Assembly: GCA_964006375.1 (NCBI GenBank)
Contig: OZ023265.1
Span: 153,924,547 to 153,988,546 of the forward strand
Direction of reading: 5' to 3'
From: Tillus elongatus
Lineage: Eukaryota; Arthropoda; Insecta; Coleoptera; Cleridae
Length of the DNA: 64,000 nucleotides
Both the position numbers and the translations under genes were made by a program. The notes under the pieces are model-generated. The model did no database searches and was not told where the DNA came from. It saw only the letters and a program-made list of their open reading frames with translations. This document shows, piece after piece, positions 21,649 through 32,999 of the stretch (its first letter is position 1; every line of letters starts with the position of its first letter).

Positions 21649-23388
21649 CTACACACTGCTCGAACCTATTTCGAATCGAAAAAACGGCAACTTCCACTCC
21701 GCTGTTGGCAGACTACGAATTGCATTTCGGACTCTATTCTTCATATCTTCCTTGCTCATAGGCTTTGTTTGGAAGACAAGGTCCTTTATTCGTCCCCACA
21801 AATAAAAGTCTAAGCATGTTAAGTCAGGTGACCTCGCTGGCCAGGGAAATATGCTTCCTCTTCCTATCAATCGGCCTGGATACGTCTTATCGAGATGTTC
21901 TCGCACATTAATTGAAAAATGTGCTGGACAACCATCGAGCTGCAGAAACACATTTTGCCTGGTTTCAAGGGGAACATCTTTCAATAAAACTTAGAAACTC
22001 TAAGAAGAGGTTACCAGTAAGAGACTGGTCAAAGAAATAGGGTCCAATAATTGTACCTCCTATTACGCCACACCATACATTAAGACTCCAATGCCCTTGA
22101 TGTTGAACTTCTCGCATCCAGTGGGGGTTCTCGGTAGACCAACAATGCATATTATGCAAATTCACATTACCGTCGCTATGAAAATTAGCCTCGTCCGTCC
22201 AAAGAACTTGCGTTAAAAATTAGGATTTTCATTGATCGTGTCTAAAAGCCAATGGCAATGATCCAGCCTCCGATCATAATCCTGCTCATTCAGCGCTTGA
22301 TTCAAAACAATATGATAAGGGTGTAGACTAAAATTAAAATAATCATCATTATATATTCAAAAGGACATTGTAATAAAAATATGTTTATCTGCTGACATAA
22401 TAGCCGCATTATTTTATCGGATTTAAGTAACATAAAACTGTTCATTATACCACAAGGGGCGTTCACTTAAGCTAGACAGTTACGCCATCAACAATTCATA
22501 AAGCTTAACTGTTACTACGTTGAAAGTTGAACAGTTATGGTAATTTCAATGTTGTCAATAGACTTTGAGTAAAATAGTACTCATATACCAAAAATCAACT
22601 AAATTCGAGGAAACGTACTTGTTATTGATATGCGAAGATTTTGGTGGTTGATGATGTAACTGTCTAGCTTGGGTGAACAGCCCATAGTGCGATAGTGAGA
22701 TTTACTATAACACTACTGCTACTACAACGAGAAACAAAACACGATTATTTGGCTAACTAATTCAATAATAAAGACAAACAAACGCTACATTCACACTAAT
22801 GAAATTAAGTTAAAAATGTCAGTTTCATCGTATTTCAAATAAAATTCAAATCTTTTAAGAGTCTTAAGTTTTAATGAATGACAGCAGATATAGTTTTGTA
22901 TCTTAATCGGATCATAAATGATCATAATGGTAACATGTCGTGTTATCATATCATAATTTTTACGACTGTCGTCTGATCATTTTCACAACCGTCATTATGA
23001 CCACTGTGAGATAAATAACAATAACTATTTTGAATTTCACGATATAATAAGCTTACCTATACTCTTTCAAAATAGTTTGGATGGTGGTCCATGATATTCT
23101 CAAGTCAAGATGCAATGTTCTTGTGCTAAAATGAGGATTAAATTCTATATATTCCAAAACATTGATAATATTTTCTTCAGTTCTGGAAAAACAGCGTCTC
23201 TGCAGCACTGGTCGGCTTAAGCTTCCAGTTTCATGTAAGTTTTGCACCAAGCGAGGAAAAACTCTTCTGTTTTAATGGTGGCGATTCGGATACCGCATTG
23301 CATACACTCTTTCAGCAACTGCCGCATTTTAAAAGCACTCAAAGTAAACACAAATCATATCAACGGCTTCATCATTTGTAAACAACAT
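21649..23388 (-). pseudogene. Mariner-like transposase remnant (in paralogue 1 intron)
   Basis: It starts MLFTNDEAVDMICVYFE. The HTH region (ERVYAMRYPNRHH, VQNLHETGSLSRP) is crossed by stops. A linker ends TIQTILKEYR at 23053. The DDE part continues past the nested MITE with the segments NPHWMREVQHQGHW, GTIIGPYFFDQSLTGN, LQLDGCPAHFSINV, IGRGSIFPWPARSPDLT and LDFYLWGRIKD. Several frameshifts and stops. Same clade as the other DUF4817 elements here but clearly a different lineage. Confidence 0.85.
22452..22686. mobile_element. ~230-bp MITE nested in the transposase
   Basis: GGGGCGTTCACTTAAGCTAG at the left and, reversed, GGGCTGTTCACCCAAGCTAG at the right share the continuation ACAGTTAC and both end near CATCAAC. 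No frame. Target duplication unclear. Confidence 0.65.
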
Positions 23389-24081
23389 TTTTAATATTTA
23401 AATACACCAAAGAACTCAAAGTAACTAATTTGACGTTTCTTTAAAGTATTATAATTTTTTCTTTTTTCCAAAGCCTACCTATTCCAGTTTTAGAGTATAA
23501 TTATTGGACCGAACGAATAAGTTATAATTGCGTTAGTAATGCATAAATAAATCTTATTTTTAACAAAAAACTGTAAAACTAAATTTGCAAGTTAATAAAT
23601 TTATGCTTTCAATCTTGAAATTAGTCAATGCTGAAAGTGTTTTGTTTAAATTCAAGTTTTATAAGTTTTTCATTAATATCTCCGGTTAAACAAAATATAG
23701 AGACTTGGGATTTTTATCACATGCTTTGGCCTTTAGTCCTCTTTCTATTTATGTAGTAATATTTATATCATTGTATTTAGGTTTCTTGAGAAAAATCATA
23801 AAATGTGTTAAATTTTTAAAAAGCGCCATTTAGTGATTACAGTAACAATAACAAAGACATGGCTTACAACGCAGTTGATAGAGCAAGAAATACTCTTTTA
23901 ACTGACACTAAGTTCAATATTTTCCAATGAGGCCCTCTCGAGATATTGCATTTTTTCTTAATCAATGTTTGCCTTACCCCCACCACTTTATCTGAAAAGT
24001 TAGAGAAAAATCAAAACAGAAATTGTTCGCGATACACACAGCATTTATCTGCAGGTATTTTCAATACAGTTTATCTGGACA

Positions 24082-24236
24082 TATTTTTTTTTGTTCCCTC
24101 AGGGCTCGCCCGCGGCCTTGCCGCCCCGATAGCACTACAACCTTTGGTTGATTGTGCATACCCTTAGTCTTACTCCACCCATTCCAAAATCACTGTGCCT
24201 TGAACTAGTCTGCACAGCGATTGGTAGGGTGAAGTT
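24082..24236 (-). mobile_element. Short poly(A)-tailed SINE
   Basis: It interrupts one of two otherwise matching inverted repeats (between CTGGACATATT and ACTGAGATATCC), so its limits follow from the uninterrupted partner near 21170-21190. Read on the minus strand it ends GGCGAGCCCTGAGGGAAC plus nine A, and contains GTTCAAGGC as a possible B box. A 5'-truncated copy is at 51917-51987 and a fragment at 26663-26695. Confidence 0.72.
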
Positions 24237-24715
24237 TTATATTGACTGAGATATCCTATTTTTTCCATTTCCTTTTGGTGTTACGCCCCCTAGCGGGCTG
24301 ACGAACTTGAAATTAATTTCCAACGATTTTTCTTGGCCACATTTACTAAAGATATTTTTCCCAAAGCTCTATGGTAAACGGTTTCCGAGATACAGCCGCT
24401 TACCTCGCTTAATTGGCCACCCGGTACAGCTTCGGTGCACCCTTTGAAAACCGCTGAAATTTCTCGACAAACAGGAAAATAGGAGCGGCCTATATCTAGT
24501 ATCTAGAAGTATATTGATTTAGGTTAAAAAAGTTAAATAGATGTTTCGACGCTTTTTAGTAAGTAACTGACAATGCATTAGTTTACAAACAAGATAGGTT
24601 AAATAATTAAGGAAACCATTCCGTGCTTGAAGTTTTTAAATGAACTTAAAATGGCGAAATTTAAGAGTGTCAAACAGAAAACAAAGAGCTGTGAATCATT
24701 TTTACAATACCTCAC

Positions 24716-24766
24716 CTGCAATGCCGAAGAGAGCGCAGCAATGTTAATAATTATATTTTTAAACAT
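24716..24766 (-). CDS. Paralogue 1, exon 1 (signal peptide)
   Basis: ATG at 24766 opens MFKNIIINIAALSSALQ, which ends at a splice donor (CAG|GTGAGG). Together with the LLVSS of exon 2 it makes a typical cleavable signal peptide. The start is chosen because the same 17-codon exon, with the same donor, precedes paralogues 2 and 3. Confidence 0.82.
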
Positions 24767-24945
24767 ATTGCTGACTATGAGAGAGATGATCTCTAGAAAG
24801 TAAGAATAATACTGATTAAAAAAGTCGTATAAGAGCTTATTTTAAGTAGCCTTCCCATCAACTTAGAAATATCAAGATACGATAGATAATAAGTTGCAAT
24901 TAGTTTAATAAGTTTAAAAAGAAAAATCATCGATAAGTCACAGTA

Positions 24946-24953
24946 CTTATATA
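24946..24953 (-). promoter_or_regulatory. TATA box of paralogue 1
   Basis: TATATAAG on the minus strand, 180 bp upstream of the ATG, inside a block conserved with paralogue 3 (CTACGAAAACA just upstream, AGTACT just downstream). Confidence 0.6.
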
Positions 24954-25605
24954 GTGTTTTCGTAGAAATTTCTATATCATATTTTTGAAAAATTAACAGG
25001 TATTTTACTGACACAACTATTATCTTAATTTCATTTAATAAATAGTTATGTAATTATTTGCTGATAGATCGCTATAAATAATATATTTGTAAATATCGAT
25101 GCATTGCTTCATTATCTTTATTATTGATATAAATTTTTTTATTCGATGAACCGCTGTAGCATTTATAATAATTAGCAGACGTCATGATAGAACGTATGAG
25201 ATGAATAATTTTTGATGTCGAAACGAGGAAATAATATTTTTGTTCCTCTGCCCCGAGCGTGACCCAGATCAGGACAGACAAATTGGATATTATCATTATT
25301 ATTGTCTTTGTTTTTTATTTATATTTACATATTTGCTGGGGTTTTTGATTAACCAAGACAATGAGTACTTGTACACACTGTGAAAAGAGCACCTGTCACG
25401 GGGAAACCAGAACACTCCGGTGACCGGGATAGGGGTCGCACAATATCACAGATATGCCATGACCGTCGTCCATGTCCAAATATATTCGGTGATGCCTATT
25501 TATAACTTCGGGTTTCTTTGCAACAATTGGTAGATGATCTTTATTCTAGGCTTAAAAATTTGCGGACAATGTTAACAGTGCCCAACAAAGCAAATTTACA
25601 TTATA
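24954..25605. other. Upstream region of paralogue 1
   Basis: It carries CAGGTATTTTACT (24997-25009), which also occurs as CAGGTACTTTA upstream of paralogues 2 and 3, so a proximal promoter was duplicated with the genes. Beyond 25060 nothing is recognised. Confidence 0.45.
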
Positions 25606-25661
25606 CATTATTATTATTGTAATTATTATTATTATTATTATTATTACTATTATTATTATCT
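25606..25661. repeat. (ATT)n tail of the LINE
   Basis: On the minus strand this is a (TAA)n 3' tail directly after the LINE 3' region, as is common for R4/Dong-type LINEs. Confidence 0.8.
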
Positions 25662-26255
25662 ACTTTAGCCTGAAGTGCTTTCACACTACCTCAAAGGGGA
25701 ACATTCACTCTTCCCAGGTATCTCAGATACCAAAGAGACTGAGATCAGATGGGACCCTTTCCCAAGTTATCGAGCCCTGACCAACAACGCGACACATCTT
25801 CCTTTCCCAGGAATTTCCTCACGGAATGGGCCGTTGCAAGTATTTCTGCCTTCTGCATAACCTCACACAGGTTGGCGCATTGAAAACGAAACAGACCGAT
25901 TTGCGTCCAGAGAATTTTTAAGAAACGCTGAAACACGTCAATTTTAATTTAATAATATTAATGGGGACATATTTTGACATTAAACTCAACTTTGTCACAT
26001 CAACCCCTTAATGGTGGTGATAACAACCCTTATATTTTAAATATGGAACATGGGTCGAGTGTTACATCGTTTGAAAGCTCTTTCTTTCTGAATTCAGCCA
26101 CAAATTTTTTTGGAAGTTTTTTCAACTCGTTTAAAAATTATTAACAGTTGGAGTTGCAAGGACGTATTTCATTCATTGTGATAAGAAATGCACTAATTAG
26201 TCAATTTTTCGTTAAAAAAACTAAAAAACAAAACGAAAAGTTCAAAAATGTTTAT

Positions 26256-27525
26256 TCAGTTAAGTAAGTGTTCAAATTGTTGTCCACCAGCTTCCATACA
26301 AATGTACAAATTTTGTGCAAAACGAGCTCTGACATTCTGGAGCACTTGTGGAGGTATTAGACGGCATTCTTCAACAATACGTCGTCGTAATTCTTCCAGA
26401 GACTCCGGTTGTGTTGCGTAAATTCAACTCTTTAAACGTCCCCATAGAAAGAAGTCTAAAGGAGTTAAATCAGGTGATCTAGGGGGCCACCCAATAGCAC
26501 CTCTACGCCCAATCCATTGCTCTGGAAACTCTCTGTTCAAAAACTCCCTAACACGTTGTGAAAAATGCGGAGGAGCTCCATCTTGTTGAAACACTAATTG
26601 GTTTTCTTGATAGCGATCATCATTTTTAACAATGTCAATTAGTAGAGAGTAAGTGATATCTTTCGGTGCGGCAAGGCCGCGGACGAGTCCTGAGTTCTGT
26701 TGCGAAAATAGCACCTCTACGCCCAATCCATTATCCTGGAAGCTCTCTGTTCAAAAACTCCCTAACACGTTGCGAAAAATGCGAAGAAGCATCTTGTTGA
26801 AAGACTAATTCATTTTCTTTATAGCGATCATCATTTTCAACAATGTCAATTAGTAGAGGGTAAACGATCTCTTCTAGTAACTCCAAATTGCCATCAAGAA
26901 AAATTGGTCCGATTAAACTTTCTTCAAAAATGCCAGTCCAGACATTCACTTTCTGTGGAGTTTGAGTGTGGACTTCGTGAAAATTTCTTTGATTATTATT
27001 TGCCCAATAACGACAATTATGACGATTGACTGTAGAGTTTAATAAAAACGCACACTCGTCTGAAAAACAGATATTGAACAGAAAGTTCCCGCTATCAGCT
27101 ATTCGTGCAGCCATAACATCACAAAACTCCAGCCGCCGATCAAAATCATGTTGTTTCAGTTGTTGTACAAGATGAATTTTATACGGGTGAAATTTATGAT
27201 GCTTCAATATTCGCTGAATAGTTCTTCTTTTGATGTTTGAAGCAGTGGCCAATTTTCTCGTGCTCAAATTTGGGTCTGCAGCAATTTGTCCTAAAACTTC
27301 AATTTCAGTAGTCTCATTTCTAACCGAAAATTCACGTTCAGGATCCCGTTTTTAGTTGGCTACTGAACCACTTTGTCCAAACTTTGGAACTAACTCCAAA
27401 ATGTATTTTCTGTTAATATGTCTGTTCGGATGTCGTTCATTAAACAAATTTGCGGTACGGTTGGCACAGTCATCGTTTTTGAAAAAAGAGTAATTATTTC
27501 AACTCTTTCTTCTACAGAATACACC
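26256..27525 (-). pseudogene. Mariner-like transposase with an internal duplication
   Basis: It starts MVYSVEERVEIITLFSK. After a frameshift the HTH continues (NLFNERHPNRHINRKYI, KFGQSGSVAN), then RKLATASNIKRRTIQRILKH, NICFSDECAFLLNSTV with the first catalytic aspartate, and VFQQD with the second. A ~215-bp piece is present twice (about 26490-26650 and 26706-26865): FSQRVREFLNRE occurs in both, separated by a GC-rich spacer. The distal copy continues IGWPPRSPDLTPLDFFLWG and, after one stop, ends GGQQFEHLLN-stop. Confidence 0.85.
26663..26695 (+). repeat. Fragment of the short SINE at a duplication junction
   Basis: CTTTCGGTGCGGCAAGGCC followed by GCGGACGAGTCCTGAG matches the GC-rich 3' part of the SINE copies at 24082-24236 and 51917-51987. 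It lies exactly between the two copies of the duplicated transposase piece. Confidence 0.6.
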
Positions 27526-27975
27526 ATTGTGAAATTAATTTTTGGTAGTACTATCAAGTATCAAACCGACCGATAAACTAAAATAATAAACCGCATTTCT
27601 CTCATTCCGATGAGAAATGTTCTGATAGTCAATTTTTTGTTTACAAACCAACAAAACATTGACTATCAGCACATTTCTTATCGGAATGAGTGAAATGCGT
27701 TTTTGCATCTTCAACTGTGAATAATTTTTAAACGAATTGATAAAACTTCCAAAAAATTGTGTGCTGAATTCAGAAAAAAAATATCTTTCAAATGATGTAA
27801 CACTCGACCCATGTTCCCTATTTAAAATATAAGGGTTGTTCTCACCACCCTTAAGGGGTTGATGTGACAAAGTTGAGTTTTATGTCAAAACATGTCCCCT
27901 CAATATTCAAATTGACGTGTTTTAGCGTTTCTTAAAAAAATCAATTCTATGGACGCAAATCGGTCTGTTTCGTTT

Positions 27976-28829
27976 TTAATGCGCCACCCTATATAGATGT
28001 TCTCCAAAGCCCAGTGTCTTAACGTTCTCTCGAAGATTCTTAGGAACCACACCAGTTGACGACATGACTATTGGAATCACTCGGACACTATCTGCCCTCC
28101 ACTGTCTCTTTACTTGTATCTCGAGGTCTCTGTTCTTAATGATCTTCTCGTTGTACTTTATCTCTAGATTATTAGTATATGGAATGGCCACATCAATCCG
28201 CCTCGATTGGTTGCAGGACTTATCCACTATTATTATATCTGGCCTGTTGTGAGCAACTCGTTGATCTGTGAGCACGGTAGGATCCCAGTACAACCTGTAT
28301 CCTGAGTTCTCTAGAACAGGCTCAAGAGTGTGTCTATAGTAGGGCTCCTTACTAATGTTTAAAAGTCCCAATTTCAGAGCCAGTTCTAGATGAAGAATCT
28401 TGGCAACTGCGTTGTGCCTCTCTTTATACTCTCTTGCAGCAAACGCTTGACATCCTCCTGTGACGTGCTGGATAGTCTTGGATAATCTTGGACCGAATTA
28501 TCTTTAACTATATACTTCAGGTAGTTTCTTGCTGGGACGACCTGATGTTGTATGGCCAGCAAAAACCCCTGTGTCTCTGGAAACATCTGTCCGGACACCA
28601 ACCAGCATTTCGACGCTAGTTTGTCGACATGTACCTGGGAGGTCTCATTCAGATGTCGCCCATGTAGAGGCTTCTGCATCCAAGATTGCAACTTGTCCTG
28701 ATCAATCCGATGGTGACTTTGTATTTCACTTTCTTTTAATTGTAGCGGTGTTGAATCATCTGCCTCGCATATGGCACGGTGTAGTTCAGAAGTATGCGCC
28801 CGCTGATGGAAGTATGTACGCAGCCGCAA
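27976..28829 (-). pseudogene. LINE C-terminal region with restriction-like endonuclease
   Basis: The upstream frame holds HGRHLNE, KLASKCWLVSGQMFPETQGF and AIQHQVVPARNYLKYI, typical of the segment after the RT in this LINE group. The cysteine knuckle is decayed. After a frameshift comes ERHNAVAKILHLELALKLG, then the endonuclease core NRPDIIIVDKS, RRIDVAIPYTNNLEIKYNEK and RDLEIQVKRQW, with the acidic residues of a PD-(D/E)xK type fold, and VIPIVMSSTGVVPKNL. The final codons continue beyond the inserted element at 25866-25745, to GLDNLGKGPI-stop. Confidence 0.82.
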
Positions 28830-28830
28830 T

Positions 28831-29082
28831 TTGAAACGTCAAAATTTGCAATTTTCAGACAATCTGAAATAAATATGGATTGTGCAGAGGAAATGTCATA
28901 ATAGGTATGTTTTACAAACCCTTAGGTTTCAGCTTCAACCACCACTGTCCTTCATTTTACTCAAATGTTATCGGAAAATCCATTTCAAATAGACCCTCTT
29001 TCTGATACTTTGGCAATAGTTTCAGCTATAGAGTTAATGGTTTAATAGTCCATATTTTTACAAATTTTCGTAGGCTTATGAA
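28831..29082. repeat. Unclassified dispersed repeat
   Basis: Bases about 28890-29030 resemble 1255-1375 (shared TCCTTCATTTTAC/C, CTCT-TCTGAT-CTTTGGCA-TAGTTT and neighbours). Origin unknown. Confidence 0.4.
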
Positions 29083-30010
29083 TTCTGAGAAGATTTCTTC
29101 AAATGAGCGCAAACTAGAACCCCTAAAACTCATAAATGGGGTAAATTTCAATTTTTGTCTGTTTACACATATACCGGGTGACGCATTTCTACGGTAAAAC
29201 TCAATATTTCTGTTTATGTACGAGCAAAAATTGTATACGTTAATTACAGGGTGTTTTGAGCTACATCCTATAAAATTATGTTGATAATCACAGGGTGGCC
29301 CATAAGTCGTTGGTGATACACAGTTTCTTTTTTAATAAAACATCTCTTAGGTTATTGCATGTTTGCATATTACAAATTGTAAAAAGGTGTTTCTACCAAT
29401 AGAGACCTGAGCCCCATGGAAATGACGCACTCGGAGAGCTTTTCGTTTGTATGACTCGTTGAAAAAATCGAGCTGCCGTATACAGGCACTCTCAAATAAT
29501 GACTGAACTTGAAAAGTTTTCGCAGAAATGTTTTTAGTGTTTCCGTAGAAATAGTTTTTTCTTTTAACATTTTTGTGAAATGTTGGTAGTTAATAATAAG
29601 TGTTTAGTAAGTTATTGTAAATAAGAATTGTCAAATTTTTGAGAAAAATATAATATAGTGTAACATTACTGATACCAATTTCGGGGAAAAAATGGTGAAT
29701 TTTTGTAAAATAATTTTTTTCGGTTTGGGTCATAAAGCTGTCAATAATTTTATCTTGGCAGGTGTGTAAATAGCTTGAAGAAGTTTGTTGGCCAGGAAAA
29801 TGGGACCAGTTTTTTCTGCAACTTTTTATATTTATTTTCGGAAAATGTTTGTACTTTTTGAAACAACAAAGCCATTTTAGTAAAATGTGGTACATTGTTA
29901 CTACTATATAGATTATACTGCCAACCAGATGTCCTTTTAAAAACTATACATATTTGTCCTTAAAAATATTTTTACGAGAATTCTCTACAATAACGCACTT
30001 GCTGCGTCCA
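29083..30010 (+). mobile_element. Helentron-like (HINE-type) repeat interrupted by mariner-type ends
   Basis: The 5' block (TTCTTCAAATGAGCGCAAAC, ACCCCTAAAACTCA) and the 3' end with the hairpin ACGCA-CTTGC-TGCGT (29993-30007) are both present. The microsatellite core is replaced by 29175-29590, a mosaic with CAGGGTGTTTTGAGC (29247) and CAGGGTGGCCCATAAGTC (29291), which look like termini of mariner-type elements. Confidence 0.65.
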
Positions 30011-30022
30011 GACTTTTTATTT

Positions 30023-30548
30023 ATAAGATGAATAAAAACAATAGGTTGTTCTGTTTACTAGTATAACTTTTTTAGTGGTCAACTGAATTTTGTAATGGAG
30101 GACTCATATTAAAGCCAAAGCACCTAATCGTTTGAAAATTCTGTTTGACAGCAGAATTGACGGAAAATAAAGTTGTTTCTGAAAGAAAAATAAATTTTGG
30201 GCACCAAAAACTGTTTCTAGTCTGCATAGGTCGAAAATTATCGTTAAAATAACTCAATTACACGCGGTCTGTTTCCAAAAAACTTATTCAAGCTCTCGTC
30301 TGAAAACTCTCGTGACTAAGGTAACGAAAATCATGACAACAATCCATTGACTCAGTTACTAGCAGTTTCAGATGAAAGCTCGAACGAGTCGCCTTTTGAA
30401 CCCGTTTGTAATTGAATTCTTTAAATCTTTGTATTTTATGTGCTAAAATTGCAGCTTCTTCAGGACATACAAATACTTCTACTGACTCTTGTTCTACGCC
30501 TTTTACTTTTGCATAATTCCTTTTACTTACCGTCTGTTATTAAAAAAC
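30023..30548. other. Unassigned DNA
   Basis: No frame above noise and no terminus recognised. Confidence 0.45.
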
Positions 30549-30600
30549 TTATGATAATTAACTACCATAACGCACTTTCTGCCTCCCAACTTTTTAGAAT
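30549..30600 (+). mobile_element. Helentron-like repeat, 3'-end fragment
   Basis: ACTACCATAACGCACTTTC followed by TGCCTCCCAACTTTTTA: the family's 3' end with a decayed hairpin. Confidence 0.5.
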
Positions 30601-30740
30601 ACAAATTTGAAGGTCTCCAATTTGACTATACTCTTAAAGTCAAGCATTAAACATATTTATTATCTTGGTTGTTTCCATCTTTATTTTCAAATATTAACCA
30701 AAAGCAGAATCACCACAAAACCCACAAAAATAAAAAGCCT

Positions 30741-31788
<1,048 letters not shown>

Positions 31789-31921
31789 TAACAGAGAGTT
31801 TTGCGGTAGATGGATATTCCCAAAACTAAGTCGTCTTTATCAGTATCTGTCGCTAAACTAACTGTATGTACAAAATTATTCTATTTATACACCTGAAATA
31901 TACACTAAAAATTATGTAATC

Positions 31922-32060
31922 CCGATGATACAATACCATATAATGCAATATCGGATGATGAAGACTGGATGATGCAACAGCGTATGATGTAATATCAGAT
32001 GCCTCAGTACCGGATGATGTAACGACGGATGACCGAACATCGGATGACGTAATTCAAGGA
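31922..32060. repeat. GATGATG-type minisatellite, left flank
   Basis: Imperfect ~14-15-bp units around GGATGATGTAA. The inverted partner is at 32698-32870. Confidence 0.75.
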
Positions 32061-32229
32061 CCATTGTTGTGTGAGTGGATACGCCCAAACGGTTGCATCG
32101 ATGTTGAAAGCAATCATGGATTATTTCGTGCCATTTAAAACAGTGCTGTATTGGCCGGACCCATGTCTGAGTTCATCAAATTCTGTGGCTTCACCTTGCG
32201 GATTTCCAAACTTGCTAAAGCATCTAACT

Positions 32230-32640
32230 TGCAATAATCCGTGGTTGCCTTTAATCATATGTAGGGAAACGCTACATTTTTCGGCTCTATTGAACTAAAC
32301 TAAACTAAAATGAGCTATGTGCTCTTTGAATCTTGTTGTTATTGATCCCCGCTTTTGCCCAATATAGATTTTCTCGCAAATATTACAAGATATTTGATAA
32401 ATGCCCGATTTTTGTCGGAAGTCATTGTATTCTTTGGCCCACCCAAAAGGTTCTTCAAATTTTCAACTTTATAAACAACTCTCAAGTCGTTATCTTTGAA
32501 TATTTTCTTTAACCCTTTTGTAAGAAAAGGATAGAAAGGAAGTAGAGCGAACTTTTTCTTGCTCAAAGGAAAACTGAGTAACCCCCAAATAAGAAAGCTC
32601 AAGCTCAAGATTTTGTGACCGAAAGGATGATTTGAATCTG
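32230..32640 (-). pseudogene. Penelope-like coding remnant: post-RT region and GIY-YIG endonuclease
   Basis: It reads SNHPFGHKILSLSFLIWGLL and SFPLSKKKF (region after the RT), then FLTKGLKKIFKDNDLRVVYK and KNLLGGPKN. After a frameshift it reads SGIYQISCNICEKIYIGQK with RFKEHIAHF: the GIY-YIG motif with its preceding sequence and the arginine helix. A different lineage from the copy at 3640-4780. Internally deleted. Confidence 0.8.
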
Positions 32641-32697
32641 ATCAAGTACGACACAACCGGTTGGGCGTATCCACTGACACAACAATAGTCCTTGAAT

Positions 32698-32870
32698 TAC
32701 GTCATCCGGTGTTACGTTATCCGGTGTTACGCCAGCCGGTGTTACATCATGCGGTACTGAAGAATCATATGGCGTTGCGTCATCCAGTATTCCATCATCC
32801 GACATTGCATCATCCGGTGTTGCGTCATCATCTGGTATTGCTACATCATCCGGAATTGCACCATCGGGAT
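32698..32870. repeat. CATCATCCGGTG-type minisatellite, right flank
   Basis: Imperfect ~14-15-bp units, the inverted counterpart of 31922-32060. Read on the minus strand they would encode a DDVTP-like repeat, probably by chance. Confidence 0.75.
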
Positions 32871-32947
32871 TACAACATTTTTAGTGTATAGTTTAGATAT
32901 ATAAATAGGATAATTATCTCCATACAGTTAGGCAACAACTACTGACG

Positions 32948-32985
32948 AAGACAACTTCGTTGACGAAATACGTATCTAGCGCATA
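32948..32985 (+). ncRNA. Possible degenerate hammerhead motif in the Penelope flank
   Basis: CTGACGA, then a GACAAC/GTTGAC stem with one A-A mismatch, then GAAA and TACGTA. An extra A sits between the core and stem II, so this is only motif-like. Hammerheads are known from Penelope terminal repeats. Confidence 0.35.
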
Positions 32986-32999
32986 ACTCTCTGTTATTA

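Larger units (their letters stand above)
20990..24424 (-). mobile_element. Mariner-like (DUF4817-type) element with >550-bp inverted repeats
   Basis: The left end CAGGGTGGTCAATTAAGCG and right end CGCTTAATTGGCCACCCGG open long inverted repeats (about 20990-21545 and 23668-24424). They share stretches such as CCAAAAGGAAATGGAAAAAA and AGAAACCTAAATACAATGAT. The right repeat is longer because a SINE inserted at 24082-24236. The transposase is decayed. A small MITE lies inside at 22452-22686. Confidence 0.85.
25867..27990 (-). mobile_element. Mariner-like (DUF4817-type) element inside the LINE
   Basis: The left end CAGGTTGGCGCATTGAAAAC and the right end (reversed) AGGGTGGCGCATTAAAAACG start inverted repeats of roughly 370 bp that share AACAGACCGATTTGCGTCC and ATGGGTCGAGTGTTACATC or close matches. 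TATA at the right flank fits TA targeting; the left flank is mutated. It contains a near-complete but broken transposase. Confidence 0.85.
25606..28830 (-). mobile_element. LINE of the restriction-like-endonuclease type, split by a mariner-like element
   Basis: The 3' portion of a non-LTR retrotransposon. The upstream half lies at 28830-27991 and the last codons plus the (TAA)n tail at 25866-25606. Between them a complete mariner-like element (25867-27990) sits in the frame between GFGEHLY and EVMQKAEILATAHSVRKFL. The reverse transcriptase part is absent. Confidence 0.8.
31792..32996 (-). mobile_element. Penelope-like remnant between inverted flanking repeats
   Basis: The flanks at about 31792-32110 and 32640-32996 are reverse complements: ATAACAGAGAGTT at the outer ends, then CTAACTGTATG, a GATGATGTAA-type minisatellite, and GGATACGCCCAA-CGGTTG. 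Such inverted terminal repeats are a known Penelope-like feature. Between them lies a minus-strand Penelope coding remnant. Confidence 0.75.

Noticed and set aside
27535..27870. 111-residue minus-strand frame as a gene
   Set aside because: It lies in the terminal inverted repeat of a mariner-like element.
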